Positions 43,958-53,026 of a DNA stretch of 64,000 nucleotides are shown here, in pieces. Source of the DNA: UMGS1279 sp045536815. GTDB lineage: Bacteria; Bacillota; Clostridia; Oscillospirales; Acutalibacteraceae. Where the stretch lies: positions 30,226-94,225 of the forward strand of contig JAZSOH010000013.1 of NCBI GenBank assembly GCA_045536815.1. The letters are read 5' to 3'. The stretch's first letter is position 1; each line of letters begins with the position of its first letter. The position numbers were made by a program, and so were the translations under genes. Below the pieces are notes generated by a model. It saw only the letters and a list, made by a program, of their open reading frames with translations. It did not search any database and had not been told where the DNA came from.

Positions 43958-43986
43958 TTGACATATTTGCGCTAAAATGATATAAT
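43958..43986 (+). promoter_or_regulatory. Consensus promoter of the main polysaccharide operon
   Basis: TTGACA (43958-43963), 17 bp, TATAAT (43981-43986). It drives the operon beginning at 44324 through a leader of about 330 nt. Confidence 0.88.
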
Positions 43987-43992
43987 TTATGG

Positions 43993-44323
43993 TGTATAGA
44001 TATACTGTGAAAAATGCGGTTTGAAATAAAAAGATTCATACTTTATTCGCTTACTATCTATAGCTAATATTGAGTTATTTGGGCACGGTTACATAACATA
44101 AACATTTCGTTGGCGAAATGTAGTGGAAGACTAGGAAACCTTGGTGAACCTAGTAATAAAAGGGAAGAAATTTATTATACATATAATAAGGAGATAATTG
44201 GATTCCTTTACTATGAATCTATGTCATTATTAGTGTTTGCCTAACCTTTGCTATTTTAATAGGGAAATCGGGAATAAAAACAAATCATTGATATTATAAA
44301 ATCATGTTTTTTAAGAGGTGTCT
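43993..44323 (+). promoter_or_regulatory. Long structured leader of the polysaccharide operon
   Basis: The untranslated leader of about 330 nt contains a perfect 8-bp hairpin ACATTTCG/CGAAATGT (44102-44121) and CTAGG..CCTAG (44132-44154) shortly after. There is no intrinsic terminator inside it. Long leaders before capsule operons often recruit processive antiterminators (NusG paralogues such as LoaP), but no specific element could be identified by eye. Confidence 0.45.
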
Positions 44324-45001
44324 ATGTATTACAAATTTGTTAAAAGAGGTCTGGATATTATATTTTCATTCGTAGCTCTTGTAGTGCTTTCCCCAATACT
44401 TGTGGTGGTAGCACTTATTAGTGCGCTTGTAATGAGGGGAAACCCTTTTTTTGTGCAGTTGCGACCAGGCAAGGACGAAAAAATATTTAAGCTTATTAAA
44501 TTTAGGTCTATGACGGGAGAAACAGATAAAGACGGAGTGCTTCTTGCTGATGAGGATAGGCTTACTACTTACGGTAAGTTCTTAAGAAACACCTCCATTG
44601 ATGAGCTTCCTGAACTTATAAATATTTTAATAGGAGAAATGAGCATTATCGGCCCAAGACCGTTGCTTGTAAGGGATATGCTTTTCATGACAAGTGAACA
44701 GAGAAAAAGACATATGGTTCGTCCAGGCCTTACAGGACTAGCCCAGTCAAGCGGCCGCAACGGAATTTCGTGGGAGAACAAATTAGAGCTTGACCTTAAA
44801 TACATAGAAAAAATCACATTTTGGGGAGATGTTAAGATAATTTTTAACACCATTAAATGTGTTTTTGCGAGGGAAGGTATTTCTGAAGAAGGCATGGCTA
44901 CCGCAGCGGATTTAGGAGATTATTTGTTAAGTGTTGGTAGCATCGATAAAGAAACCTATGATAAAGGTTTGGAAGAAGCAAAAAAACTTTTGAATGTGTA
45001 G
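44324..45001 (+). CDS. Second initiating sugar transferase
   Basis: A 225-residue sugar transferase: N-terminal helix (FVKRGLDIIFSFVALVVLSPILVVVALI), then GNPFFVQLRPGKDEKIFKLIKFRSM, RNTSIDELPELINILIGEMSIIGPRPLL and RPGLTGLAQSSGRNGISWENK. It primes the undecaprenyl-linked repeat unit. The ATG at 44324 has AGAGG upstream; GTG at 44318 is in frame but overlaps that site. The C-terminal helical extension after residue 190 is longer than usual. It differs clearly from the first sugar transferase at 35138, implying two polymers or two priming sugars. Confidence 0.92.
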   Translation: MYYKFVKRGLDIIFSFVALVVLSPILVVVALISALVMRGNPFFVQLRPGKDEKIFKLIKFRSMTGETDKDGVLLADEDRLTTYGKFLRNTSIDELPELINILIGEMSIIGPRPLLVRDMLFMTSEQRKRHMVRPGLTGLAQSSGRNGISWENKLELDLKYIEKITFWGDVKIIFNTIKCVFAREGISEEGMATAADLGDYLLSVGSIDKETYDKGLEEAKKLLNV

Positions 45002-45010
45002 GTGAGAGTT

Positions 45011-45835
45011 TTGAACACAAAGGAATTTTCTGTTGCAATGAGTGTATACGGGAAAGATAATCCTGAGCATTTTAAAATTGCCGTTGAAAGTGTACTAAAT
45101 GGTACAGTAAGACCTTCGGAAGTTGTTTTGGTTGTCGATGGACCGGTATCAAGTGAGTTAGATGAAATAATTAAAGAGTACGAGAAAGACTCTACTTTTA
45201 AGATAGTTCGCCTTGAGAAGAATGTAGGTTTTGGCAATGCTCTTAAAATAGCTGTTGAAAATAGTAGCAGTGAGCTTATAGCCAGAATGGACAGTGATGA
45301 TGTATCGCTCCCTGATCGTTTTGAAAAACAGCTTAAATTTTTCGAAGAAGATGAGGAATTAGACATTATAAGCGGCGACATAACAGAGTTTATAGACGAT
45401 GAAGAAAATATTGTATCAAAAAGGGAACTTCCCGTTTCGGATAAGGAAATAAAAAATTATATGAAGACACGCTGCGCCATAAACCATGTAGCGGTAATGT
45501 ATAAAAAATCTTCGGTTTTAAAGGTTGGCGGTTACGAAGAAATCTTTTTCAATGAAGACTATTTCCTTTGGATTAGAATGATGCTTGCTGGCTGCCGTTT
45601 TGCCAATACGGGTAATGTTTTGGTTAACGTAAGGATTGGAAACGATATGTACAAACGCCGTGGCGGTTTCAAATATTTTAAAAGTGAAGCAAAACTTCAA
45701 AAGTTTTTGCTTAAGCATAAAGTAATTGGTTTTGGAACATTTGCGTCAAATATTTTAAAAAGGTTTATTGTTCAGGTTTTGGCACCAAACTTTTTAAGAG
45801 CTTGGATATTCAAACATTTTGCAAGAACAAAGTAG
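45011..45835 (+). CDS. Glycosyltransferase family 2
   Basis: A GT-A enzyme of about 274 residues: EFSVAMSVYGKDNPEHFKIAVESVLNGTVRPSEVVLVVDGP, then ELIARMDSDDVSLPDRFEKQ with the DSDD metal motif, and GGYEEIFFNEDYFLWIRMMLAGCRF in the acceptor half. This matches cps-type GT2 enzymes. The TTG at 45011 is preferred (AGGTGAG just upstream); a GTG at 45002 is the alternative. It follows the sugar transferase immediately. Donor sugar unknown. Confidence 0.88.
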   Translation: MNTKEFSVAMSVYGKDNPEHFKIAVESVLNGTVRPSEVVLVVDGPVSSELDEIIKEYEKDSTFKIVRLEKNVGFGNALKIAVENSSSELIARMDSDDVSLPDRFEKQLKFFEEDEELDIISGDITEFIDDEENIVSKRELPVSDKEIKNYMKTRCAINHVAVMYKKSSVLKVGGYEEIFFNEDYFLWIRMMLAGCRFANTGNVLVNVRIGNDMYKRRGGFKYFKSEAKLQKFLLKHKVIGFGTFASNILKRFIVQVLAPNFLRAWIFKHFARTK

Positions 45836-45944
45836 GTTGAGCGATTAAATCAATGCTGGCCTTTAAGGGCATTAAGCGGTTTTGTTTATTATTGTCTCTT
45901 GTGGGCGGTTGAGTTAATATATTAAATAACTAGGGTGAATAACG

Positions 45945-47213
45945 TTGAAAGTATTACTTATAAGTCATAATGTGTTTTGTAAAAATTCTAATATGGGAAA
46001 AACTCTTTCGGCCTACTTTGCAGATTTTGGCATAGAGAACATAGCTCAGTTTTATGTGCACTCTGAGGTGCCGAACGATGATTCGGTATGCACAAATTAT
46101 TATCGCGTTACCGATGGAGAAGTTTTAAGATCTATTCTTAAAAGAAAAAGCGGAAAGGTATTTCACAAAGAGGATATAGACACCACTCTTAACAACACTA
46201 GGACAGATACCGGTGCGACTGCCAATATATATCAAAAATCGAGAAAAAGAACGCCTTTTATTTATTTTGCGAGAAACCTTATTTGGTCTGTTGGAAAGTG
46301 GAATACAAAAAAATTAAAGGAATGGGTGGACAAGTTTTCTCCCGAAGCAGTTTTTTTGGCTTCGGGCGATTATGCCTTTATATATAAAATAGCTCTTAAA
46401 ATCGCTAAAAGAAAGAATATTCCTCTTTATGTTTCCTGTATGGATGACTTTTATTTTCATAATCGCAATGAAAATAGTTTGTCAGGAAAGGTAGTCTACA
46501 GCTGCTTTATGAGGCAGGTAAGAAAAACAATGAAATACGCCTCGGGAATATTTGCCATTTGTGATAAAATGAGTGAGGATTATTCTAAGCTTTTTGGAGT
46601 TCCTTGTTATACTTTGCATACGGGAAGTGAAATAGAGAAGCCTTTTGAGAGCGAACGAAAAAATAAAATTTCTTATATTGGAAATCTTTCTTATAAGAGG
46701 TTTGAGCAAATTATTGATTTAGGCAGAGCACTTTTAAAGGTTGAGGTAAAAAACAAACCGGAGTTTATAGATCTTTATACTACTGAAAAAAGACCGGAAA
46801 TTTTAAAAGACCTAACCAAAGAAAATGGCATAAATTTTTGCGGAGCAATCGGGCCTGAAGAGGTGAAAAAGGTCATTAGTGAAAGTATGTTGTTAGTGCA
46901 TACCGAGTCTTTCGATGAAGACACAAAAAAAAGGGTTGCTTATTCTGTTTCAACAAAAATTGCCGATTCTGTTTCAAGCGGAAGCTGTCTTTTGGCCTAT
47001 GGTCCAAAGGGTATAGCGTCAATCGATTATTTAGCCAAAAATAATGCAGCATTTTGCATTAACTCAAAAGAAGAGCTGGTGCAGAAGTTGGAAGAAATTA
47101 TTTCAAATGAAGCTTTAAGGCAAGACATAGTTAAAAATCAGCTTGAACTAGCCAAAAAAAATCATAGAACGAATAAAAACTGTGAGTTAATTAAACGGGT
47201 AATTTTTAAGTAG
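45945..47213 (+). CDS. Glycosyltransferase, GT-B-like
   Basis: A 422-residue protein with a TTG start after AGGGTG. The N-terminal lobe KVLLISHNVFCKNSNMGKTLSAYFADFGIENIAQFYVH and the C-terminal donor-lobe pattern ISYIGNLSYKRFEQIIDLGRALLK, ISESMLLVHTESF, TKIADSVSSGSCLLAYGPKGIASIDYL are typical of GT-B enzymes of polysaccharide loci. The E-x7-E motif is not obvious, so the exact family is open. The 109 bp upstream contain no clear promoter. Confidence 0.78.
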   Translation: MKVLLISHNVFCKNSNMGKTLSAYFADFGIENIAQFYVHSEVPNDDSVCTNYYRVTDGEVLRSILKRKSGKVFHKEDIDTTLNNTRTDTGATANIYQKSRKRTPFIYFARNLIWSVGKWNTKKLKEWVDKFSPEAVFLASGDYAFIYKIALKIAKRKNIPLYVSCMDDFYFHNRNENSLSGKVVYSCFMRQVRKTMKYASGIFAICDKMSEDYSKLFGVPCYTLHTGSEIEKPFESERKNKISYIGNLSYKRFEQIIDLGRALLKVEVKNKPEFIDLYTTEKRPEILKDLTKENGINFCGAIGPEEVKKVISESMLLVHTESFDEDTKKRVAYSVSTKIADSVSSGSCLLAYGPKGIASIDYLAKNNAAFCINSKEELVQKLEEIISNEALRQDIVKNQLELAKKNHRTNKNCELIKRVIFK

Positions 47214-47227
47214 GTGGAGTTATTACG

Positions 47228-48409
47228 ATGTCAAAAAAATACGAGGACATAATTATTAATTATATTATGCTCGCCCTCGTTACAATGAATATTTTCAGTA
47301 GGGGAAGCATAGTTCTTGTTCTGTTTTGTGTTTTTAATATGTTTTATATTAAAGACGTAAAATTTTCATTCGAAGGCGTTCTTTTGATTTTTATGTCTTT
47401 TGCTATGATAATTTCAATTTTAATGTTTCCGCAAGGAGGAGAAGGCGGAAAGATTATTAAGGCCTTCAACTATTCACTACCTTATATAGTAGGTTATTGC
47501 GGTTATTTTAAGGCTGAAAACAAGGAGAAGTATATAAAAAGAACTCTTTTTTCACTTTATATAGGATACTTTATTCACATACTGCTTACCTATATAAGCA
47601 ATATGCAAGTCGGTATTGAAGATAGACAGGTTATAAACATTTGGACAGGGGAAGAGGTTGCTGCTACACTCGTTGGTCTTCTTTCTGCTTATGTTATTGC
47701 CTATGCAGTTAGTTCCCTTATTTACACACCGGGTATATTTATTAAGATGATGGGAGTAGCGGGCGTTATTGCTACTATTCTTGTCAATATGCAGACAGCA
47801 ACAAGAACTCCCTTCTTGTTAATGGCTATTCTAATTGTTCTTTTGTTCATAATGGGTTTTGCTGCTAACGAAAATAGAAATTATAGCCATCTTCTCATTT
47901 TCGCCTTCATTGGAATATTCCTATTCCTCCTGTTTCAAATAAACCTTTTTGGCGTAAAAACTGCGGTTATGGAAAGTCCGCTTATGGAAAGGTTTTCAAG
48001 AGCGGGTATGGAAACCACTCGTGGCGAAATTGCTATGAAGTATGTTGACCAAATGTTTGTATATCCCTGGGGCGGAAAGCATGCGCTTGAGGTTGTCGGC
48101 AATGAGGCGCATAACCTTTGGCAACAGATATATGACTTTTATGGCATTTTTGCCGCAATGATTCTTGTCATCGTTACTATTTTTATACTTGTTAAACTAG
48201 TACAATTGTTTATGATTAAATATAAAAAACCTATAGAATATACTCTTGTTTCGGTTTATCTTATTGTCTTCACACAGCTCCTTTTGGAACCGGTTGCTGC
48301 GGGTTATCCTATTTTGTTTTGGACATTACTTTTAATTCATGGTATAACCACCGGTTATTATAAAGATAGAGCACCAACCCTTAGAATCGAAAGGGGAAAA
48401 TTTAAGTGA
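47228..48409 (+). CDS. O-antigen ligase/polymerase-like membrane protein (Wzy candidate)
   Basis: A 393-residue polytopic protein with about ten to eleven hydrophobic helices and a large external loop near residues 250-300 (FSRAGMETTRGEIAMKYVDQMFVYPWGGKHALEVVGNEAHNLWQQIYDFYGI). The conserved pattern (an R-rich loop, then NEAHN before a helix) matches the O-antigen ligase/Wzy superfamily. Predicted to polymerise repeat units on the outer face of the membrane. It overlaps the next gene by 4 bp (GTGA). Confidence 0.8.
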   Translation: MSKKYEDIIINYIMLALVTMNIFSRGSIVLVLFCVFNMFYIKDVKFSFEGVLLIFMSFAMIISILMFPQGGEGGKIIKAFNYSLPYIVGYCGYFKAENKEKYIKRTLFSLYIGYFIHILLTYISNMQVGIEDRQVINIWTGEEVAATLVGLLSAYVIAYAVSSLIYTPGIFIKMMGVAGVIATILVNMQTATRTPFLLMAILIVLLFIMGFAANENRNYSHLLIFAFIGIFLFLLFQINLFGVKTAVMESPLMERFSRAGMETTRGEIAMKYVDQMFVYPWGGKHALEVVGNEAHNLWQQIYDFYGIFAAMILVIVTIFILVKLVQLFMIKYKKPIEYTLVSVYLIVFTQLLLEPVAAGYPILFWTLLLIHGITTGYYKDRAPTLRIERGKFK

Positions 48410-49614
48410 AAATAGCATCGATAAACACTGTTTTCTTTGGTAGTACTGGTAAGATTATGATTGGGATAAACAAGGTTGCTGAGGAAAGCGGACATAAAAC
48501 CTTGCCAATTTCAGGTTATGTTTTAAATAAATCGCGTAGACCGGAAAATAGCGTAGTAATAGGTGGTTTTATTTCAAAATCATTTCATAAAATCCTCTCT
48601 AAGATAACTGGGCTTCAAGGTGTATTCTCTTATTTTGCAACAAAAAAAGTTTTAAATAAAATAGATAAATTTTCACCGGATATTATTCATCTTCATAATC
48701 TTCATGCCTGGTTTATAAATTTGCCGCTTTTATTTAAATATATAAAGAGAAAGGGCGTTAAGGTTGTTTGGACTTTGCATGACTGTTGGGCTTTAACGGG
48801 GCATTGCACACATTTTACTTTGGCTAAGTGCTACAAGTGGAAGACAGGTTGTTATAAATGTCCACAATACAAAAAGTATCCTAAGGTGTTTGTTGACTCA
48901 ACAAACCTCATGTATACCCTTAAGAAAAAGTGGTTCACAGGGATTAAAGATTTAACACTTGTTGTTCCATCAAATTGGCTTGCAGGGCTTGTGAAAGAAT
49001 CTTTTTTAGCGCAATATCCTATAAAGGTATTAACAAGTGGTGTTGATTTAAAGATTTTCACTCCTACAGAAAGTGACTTTAGAAAAAAATATAATATTTT
49101 ACCAAGTCAAAAAATAATCCTTGGCGTTTCGTTTGGTTGGGGATATAGCAAGGGCATAGACGTTTTTTGTGAGCTTTCTAAGAGGCTTGACGAAAATAAA
49201 TACAAGATAGTTCTTGTTGGAACAGATGAAGAGACAGATAAATACCTTCCTGAGAACATCATATCAATACATCGCACTAACAACCAAACTGAGCTTGTTA
49301 AAATATATACAGCGGCCGATTTATTTGTTAATCCCACAAGAGAAGAGGTTCTTGGCATGGTTAATGTTGAGGCACTTTCTTGCGGAACCCCTGTTTTAAC
49401 TTTCAGAACCGGTGGTAGTCCCGAAACAATTGATGAAAGTTGTGGATTTGTTGTTGAGGCTAATGACGTAGATGCCATGGAAAAAGAAATTGTTCGAATT
49501 TGTGAAAATAATATTTTCTCTAAAGAAGCGTGTTTTGAAAAAGCAAAAACATATGATATGTATGACAGATTCAAGGAATATGTAAAGATTTATGATGAAT
49601 TAACCAATAAATAA
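48406..49614 (+). CDS. Glycosyltransferase family 4
   Basis: A 402-residue GT-B enzyme (GTG start, translationally coupled). DIIHLHNLHAWFINLPLLFKYI and VVWTLHDCWALTGHCTHFTLAKCYKWKTGCYKCP are typical of the WcaC-like subgroup with its cysteine cluster. The donor lobe has ILGVSFGWGYSKGIDVF, then the E-x7-E motif in EEVLGMVNVEALSCGTPVLTF, followed by GGSPETIDESCGFVV. Adds a sugar to the growing repeat; identity unknown. Confidence 0.92.
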   Translation: MKIASINTVFFGSTGKIMIGINKVAEESGHKTLPISGYVLNKSRRPENSVVIGGFISKSFHKILSKITGLQGVFSYFATKKVLNKIDKFSPDIIHLHNLHAWFINLPLLFKYIKRKGVKVVWTLHDCWALTGHCTHFTLAKCYKWKTGCYKCPQYKKYPKVFVDSTNLMYTLKKKWFTGIKDLTLVVPSNWLAGLVKESFLAQYPIKVLTSGVDLKIFTPTESDFRKKYNILPSQKIILGVSFGWGYSKGIDVFCELSKRLDENKYKIVLVGTDEETDKYLPENIISIHRTNNQTELVKIYTAADLFVNPTREEVLGMVNVEALSCGTPVLTFRTGGSPETIDESCGFVVEANDVDAMEKEIVRICENNIFSKEACFEKAKTYDMYDRFKEYVKIYDELTNK

Positions 49615-49740
49615 AAATATCTATGGGTACAAACCATAGTATATGTTATTAAAAATAGTGCTTATGTAATTTGATATGTTAAGGCTAACTACACAAAAAT
49701 AATTTGTTACATTAGTACTATTTGTTCCAAGGAGATAAAT

Positions 49741-50793
49741 ATGAAGATAGAGGCTCTTTTTAGAATTTTGCGTGAAATTAAATACGTCAAATCAGTGCTT
49801 AAATGTTATGGCGATAGTTTAATGTGTGGAAGGTATTATCAACATAACAGTTTTCGTGCTTTATCCTTGGATAAGACTTCAACAAGAGAAAAAGCTACTT
49901 TATATTTTGATAAAAACGGCAGAGGAAGAATAACAAAAAGCATAGTTAAATTCTTAAACTTTATAAGTTATTTTCGCAACAACAATAAAAAATCTACACA
50001 AGAATATGAAGGCTTGTATATTGCAAATAACTACGATAAAGTTAGAGAGATAAAACTTTTTTCCTTTAAAAGCGACAAAATACTGACAATATGCACCAGC
50101 AAGGAAGAGGCAAGCAAACAAATAGAGCAATATGATACTTTTGGCAAGGCGTATAATATGCCACGAGTTAAAAGAAACGACAAGTATGAAACCTCGTTTG
50201 AAATATCTATGGTTAATCTTAAACCATATGTAAGCGAAAGCTTAGCGCTTGAAAATATTTGCCGTTCTACTGTTGAAAGTAATCCGATTGTGAATAAGCT
50301 TGATAAACAGTGCACTAAAAAGCTAGCCACGTTTTCTTTTGATGACGAGATGAATTCTTATTTTAAAAAAATAGTAGACAGGATAGACCCTTCTTTAATG
50401 GATATTCAGATGCCAATTTGCCTTCAGCACGGAGATTTATCGCGCGAAAATCTTATTTTTGGCGAGAGCGAAGGAAAGACGGATTTTTGGTGGATTGATT
50501 GGGAACACGCGGGAGAAAGAATTTTCTTTTATGATTATTTTTTCTATATTGTAAATTCTGCGCTTTATTATGATATGGATTCTTTTGAGTGCTATATCAA
50601 TGGCGAAGCAGATGAGGCACTTGAAAAAATGTTTTCACATTTTGGACTTAGTTTTGACAAAAATAAAAGGTTTGATTATCTTTTGATTTTTATGATACCG
50701 TTTTTAATAGAACGAGTTTGCTCGGTAGGTGGGCTCCCTGTATTAAAAAGGTATTACGAGCTTATAGAAAAAATGGAAGCTTGTGTAAAATAG
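49741..50793 (+). CDS. APH-fold sugar/lipid kinase-like protein
   Basis: A 350-residue protein. The C-terminal half shows the aminoglycoside-phosphotransferase-type kinase motifs CLQHGDLSRENLIFGE (catalytic HGD and metal Asn) and DFWWIDWEHAGERIFFYDYFFYI (the DFG-like IDWE). The N-terminal part (about residues 1-170) would be the nucleotide lobe with weak similarity. In polysaccharide loci such kinases phosphorylate glycan or lipid intermediates; the substrate is not predictable. AAGGAG precedes the ATG. The 126 bp upstream hold no recognisable signal. Confidence 0.7.
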   Translation: MKIEALFRILREIKYVKSVLKCYGDSLMCGRYYQHNSFRALSLDKTSTREKATLYFDKNGRGRITKSIVKFLNFISYFRNNNKKSTQEYEGLYIANNYDKVREIKLFSFKSDKILTICTSKEEASKQIEQYDTFGKAYNMPRVKRNDKYETSFEISMVNLKPYVSESLALENICRSTVESNPIVNKLDKQCTKKLATFSFDDEMNSYFKKIVDRIDPSLMDIQMPICLQHGDLSRENLIFGESEGKTDFWWIDWEHAGERIFFYDYFFYIVNSALYYDMDSFECYINGEADEALEKMFSHFGLSFDKNKRFDYLLIFMIPFLIERVCSVGGLPVLKRYYELIEKMEACVK

Positions 50794-50879
50794 AACAAAC
50801 AGCTTCATATAGTTTTTATATTAGATAAAGATTTTAAATAGTTATGGACAAAAAAGAGTGTTCGAAGCGGGGTGAGAAA

Positions 50880-52196
50880 ATGTTACGGCTCTTAAAAAAT
50901 AAAGAAGTTAAGAATGCGGGCTGGCTTATATCAGGAAAGATATTCCAAATGATTATTTCTTTTATTGTTGGCGCAATTATGGCAAGATTTTTGGGCCCAA
51001 GTAACTACGGTTTAATTAACTATGCTGCCGCGTATGTAACATTTTTCACTGCTATAAGTAATTTGGGTATAAACGCTGTTTTGGTAAAATTCTTTTTAGA
51101 TTCTCCGGAAAAACAGGGAGAAATAATAGGAACAAGCTTAGTGCTAAGAGCGGTAGCAAGCATACTTTCGAATGTAATAATAGTTGGTATTGTTATGGTT
51201 GTGGATAAGGGAGAATCAGCCACAATAATAGTAACGGCCTTTTCAAGCTTAGGACTCATTTTCCATATTTTCGAGACTTTTAATTATTGGTTCCAAGCCC
51301 AGTATAAGGCTAAAATTACGGCAATCGCATCTTTGGTTGGATATACAATTACCGCAATATACAAAATAGTACTTTTAGCATTAAAAATGAATGTATATTG
51401 GTTTGCTCTTGCAACTTCTATCGACTATATTGTAATTGCTATAATACTTTTTGTGTTTTACAAATCACACAAAGGACCACGCTTTAGTTTTTCATTTGCT
51501 CAAGGAAAGAAAATACTTTCTAAGAGTTATCATTATATCATGTCAGGAACAATGGTGGCAATATATGGTCAAACCGATAAGCTTATGCTGAAGCATATGC
51601 TTAACGAAAGCGAAGTGTCTTATTATTCTTTAGCATCTTCTATTTGTATGGTATGGGTGTTTGTTCTAACGGCTATAATAGATTCAATGAGGCCAAGCAT
51701 TTTCAAACTGTATAAAACTGATAAAGAAGGGTTTAATAGAAAGAACCGGCAATTATATGCCATTGTATTTTATATGTCGATGTTTGTATCTTTAATGTTT
51801 ATTATTTTTAGCAAACAGGCTATTCATATAATTTACGGTGAGGAATATTTGCCGGCTGTTATGCCACTTAAAATTATAACCTGGTATGTAGCCTTTTCTT
51901 ATTTAGGTGTTGCTAGGGGTGCTTGGGTAGTAAGCGAAGATAAGCAAAAATATTTAAAGTATATGTATATTTTTGCAATTATTATAAATGTAGGGCTTAA
52001 CTATGCGCTGATTCCTTTATTAGGTGCTTCGGGAGCTGCGGCCGCATCGTTGGTGACCGAAATATGCACTAGTATTCTTTTGCCTTGTGCTTTTAAAGAA
52101 ATGAGGCCGAATGTAAAATTGATAATTGAGGGAATTTCACTAAAGGATTATAGACAAAAAATCCTCTCTAAAATTCGTGGTCGCAAAAATAGTTGA
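50880..52196 (+). CDS. Polysaccharide flippase, Wzx/MATE-like
   Basis: A 438-residue protein with about 12-14 hydrophobic helices. The N-terminal NAGWLISGKIFQMIISFIVGAIMARFLGPSNYGLINYA is diagnostic for the Wzx/RfbX family. Expected to flip the lipid-linked repeat unit across the membrane. The ATG at 50880 has GGGGTGA upstream; an ATG at 50844 is in frame but lacks a site. Together with the Wzy-like protein it defines a Wzx/Wzy-dependent pathway. Confidence 0.93.
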   Translation: MLRLLKNKEVKNAGWLISGKIFQMIISFIVGAIMARFLGPSNYGLINYAAAYVTFFTAISNLGINAVLVKFFLDSPEKQGEIIGTSLVLRAVASILSNVIIVGIVMVVDKGESATIIVTAFSSLGLIFHIFETFNYWFQAQYKAKITAIASLVGYTITAIYKIVLLALKMNVYWFALATSIDYIVIAIILFVFYKSHKGPRFSFSFAQGKKILSKSYHYIMSGTMVAIYGQTDKLMLKHMLNESEVSYYSLASSICMVWVFVLTAIIDSMRPSIFKLYKTDKEGFNRKNRQLYAIVFYMSMFVSLMFIIFSKQAIHIIYGEEYLPAVMPLKIITWYVAFSYLGVARGAWVVSEDKQKYLKYMYIFAIIINVGLNYALIPLLGASGAAAASLVTEICTSILLPCAFKEMRPNVKLIIEGISLKDYRQKILSKIRGRKNS

Positions 52197-52210
52197 TAGG
52201 GGTATAAAAT

Positions 52211-52906
52211 ATGAGAAAGTTTTTGATGAAAATTTATGATTATATCGTTTTTAGGCTACCATCCTCGGTGGTATTGCTTTTTCACCATGTTTCAGACGAC
52301 CCCATATGCAAAAAAAGTAGTTGTATTTTAGATACTCAAAAGTTTTATGATATCATAAATGCTTTTGAAAATTATGCCTCACTTGACGAGACCATAAAAG
52401 AACCCGGAAAAAAGAAGGTCGCTGTAACTTTTGATGATGGTCTGCAGGATACATACGATATTGCATACCCTTTTTTGAAGTCTAAAAATGTGCCATTCAC
52501 CATTTATATTATTGCAGATTTTTTAGACACAGAGGGTTATCTGACAAAAGAGCAATTAAGGGAATTGGCCAGTGATCCTTTGGTTACAATCGGGTCGCAC
52601 GGATTAAATCATAAAGTTTTTACAAAGATGTCTACTGAAGAGAAAAAGAAGGAATTTGCTTTATCTAAAAAGATTATAGAAGAGATTATAGGTAAAGAAG
52701 TAACAAACTTTGCATATTCACATGGTGCTTACGATCGAGAGACGCTTACCCTTGCAAAGGGATATAAATATGCAATGTCGGTTGCTTCAAGGCCCATTAA
52801 CGTGGTAACTAAATTGAGTTTTTATAGATTGCCAAGGTTTAACATAGTTAACGAAGGCTACGAGGATATGTTGAAACGAGTAAAAAAGATTTTAAATTTA
52901 CTATGA
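52211..52906 (+). CDS. Polysaccharide deacetylase (NodB fold)
   Basis: A 231-residue single-domain carbohydrate esterase family 4 protein. Motif 1 is VTFDDGLQDTY (catalytic and metal Asp), motif 2 SHGLNH (metal histidines) and motif 3-like FAYSHGAYDRET. VVLLFHHVSDDP precedes it. No signal peptide or anchor is obvious; the first 25 residues (FLMKIYDYIVFRLPSSVVLLF) are only moderately hydrophobic. It probably removes N-acetyl groups from glycan intermediates. The preceding gene ends 14 bp upstream. Confidence 0.88.
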   Translation: MRKFLMKIYDYIVFRLPSSVVLLFHHVSDDPICKKSSCILDTQKFYDIINAFENYASLDETIKEPGKKKVAVTFDDGLQDTYDIAYPFLKSKNVPFTIYIIADFLDTEGYLTKEQLRELASDPLVTIGSHGLNHKVFTKMSTEEKKKEFALSKKIIEEIIGKEVTNFAYSHGAYDRETLTLAKGYKYAMSVASRPINVVTKLSFYRLPRFNIVNEGYEDMLKRVKKILNLL

Positions 52907-53026
52907 TAGAGCATTAGAGAGTGGCATTAAAACTTCTTTGTGTTCATAAAAAACAGAGCGCAGAAAGAGGTCCTCATTAATAGGGGCTTGATTAACATAA
53001 AAACATATTATTTGGAGGAAAAGTAA

